From positions 238 to 5,938 of the forward strand of contig CAJTSV010000160.1 in assembly GCA_910579075.1 (NCBI GenBank): 5,701 nucleotides of DNA, read 5' to 3'. This stretch comes from an uncultured Eubacterium sp. (GTDB taxonomy: Bacteria; Bacillota; Clostridia; Lachnospirales; Lachnospiraceae). The notes beneath the pieces were generated by a model that was not told where the DNA came from, did no database searches, and saw only the letters and a list, made by a program, of their open reading frames with translations. A program made the position numbers and the translations under genes. The stretch's first letter is position 1; each line of letters begins with the position of its first letter. This document shows positions 5,601-5,701 of the stretch, one piece after another.

Positions 5601-5701
5601 CCTTGTAATTATAATGGATGATGAAACATAGTCTAGATACGAAAATAGGGACGGGAATAGTGCTTTTACAGAACAACTGTTTGTGACATTAATTTATCAC
5701 C

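Noticed and set aside
5683..5700. GTGA/TCAC dyad resembling a CRP/FNR site
   Set aside because: The spacer is ten bases instead of six (CRP) or the short FNR gap, and no gene is seen next to it in the window.

Overview
The window looks like an accessory (defence-island type) segment of a low-GC Gram-positive genome, most likely a gut Clostridia/Lachnospiraceae member. That placement is inference. It rests on the AT-rich sequence, purine-rich Shine-Dalgarno sites, TATAAT-type promoters, and the style of the transposase start and the toxin-antitoxin pair. There is no rRNA or housekeeping gene to fix the taxon.

Layout. (1) Positions 1-150: the 5' end of a leftward gene. Only seven codons lie in the window, with a strong SD and a -10 box. 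It is probably an insertion-sequence transposase. (2) 150-311: an AT-rich promoter region with two related palindromes and an extended -10 box. (3) 312-999: two gene remnants joined at about 575-592. The first is the N-terminus of a GHKL-type ATPase (N-box with QNSLDA). The second is the C-terminal part of a DUF6339-like protein in another frame. This looks like an internal deletion that removed the rest of both genes. (4) 1002-1094: a 30-codon ORF with a good SD and no known function. (5) 1111-4693: one long broken gene of about 1,195 codons once reframed. It encodes a SIR2-like NAD-binding domain, a STAND-like P-loop NTPase and ten TPR-like repeats of 39-40 residues. Two lesions that each lack one base, near 1572-1574 and 1728-1734, and a TAG at 3734-3736 split it into four reading segments. 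(6) 4694-4912: a gap with a possible tiny cysteine-rich minus-strand ORF and a near-consensus promoter. (7) 4913-5541: an apparently intact antitoxin/PIN-domain (VapC-type) toxin pair overlapping by ATGA. It is followed by a terminator-like 16-bp hairpin. (8) 5600-5701: no gene seen.

How the genes fit together. The GHKL-DUF6339 pair and the SIR2-NTPase-repeat protein belong to protein types found in anti-phage islands. SIR2-STAND proteins (the Avs5-like architecture) are thought to sense a phage component with the C-terminal repeats and then deplete NAD+. Here both modules appear inactivated, while the toxin-antitoxin pair is open and has its own promoter and terminator. The most informative features are the internal structure of the dead SIR2-STAND gene (a duplicated Walker B segment and a higher-order duplication in the repeat array) and the question of whether the T7 tract is a switch or simply decay. 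I do not see convincing evidence of a wholly new working system.
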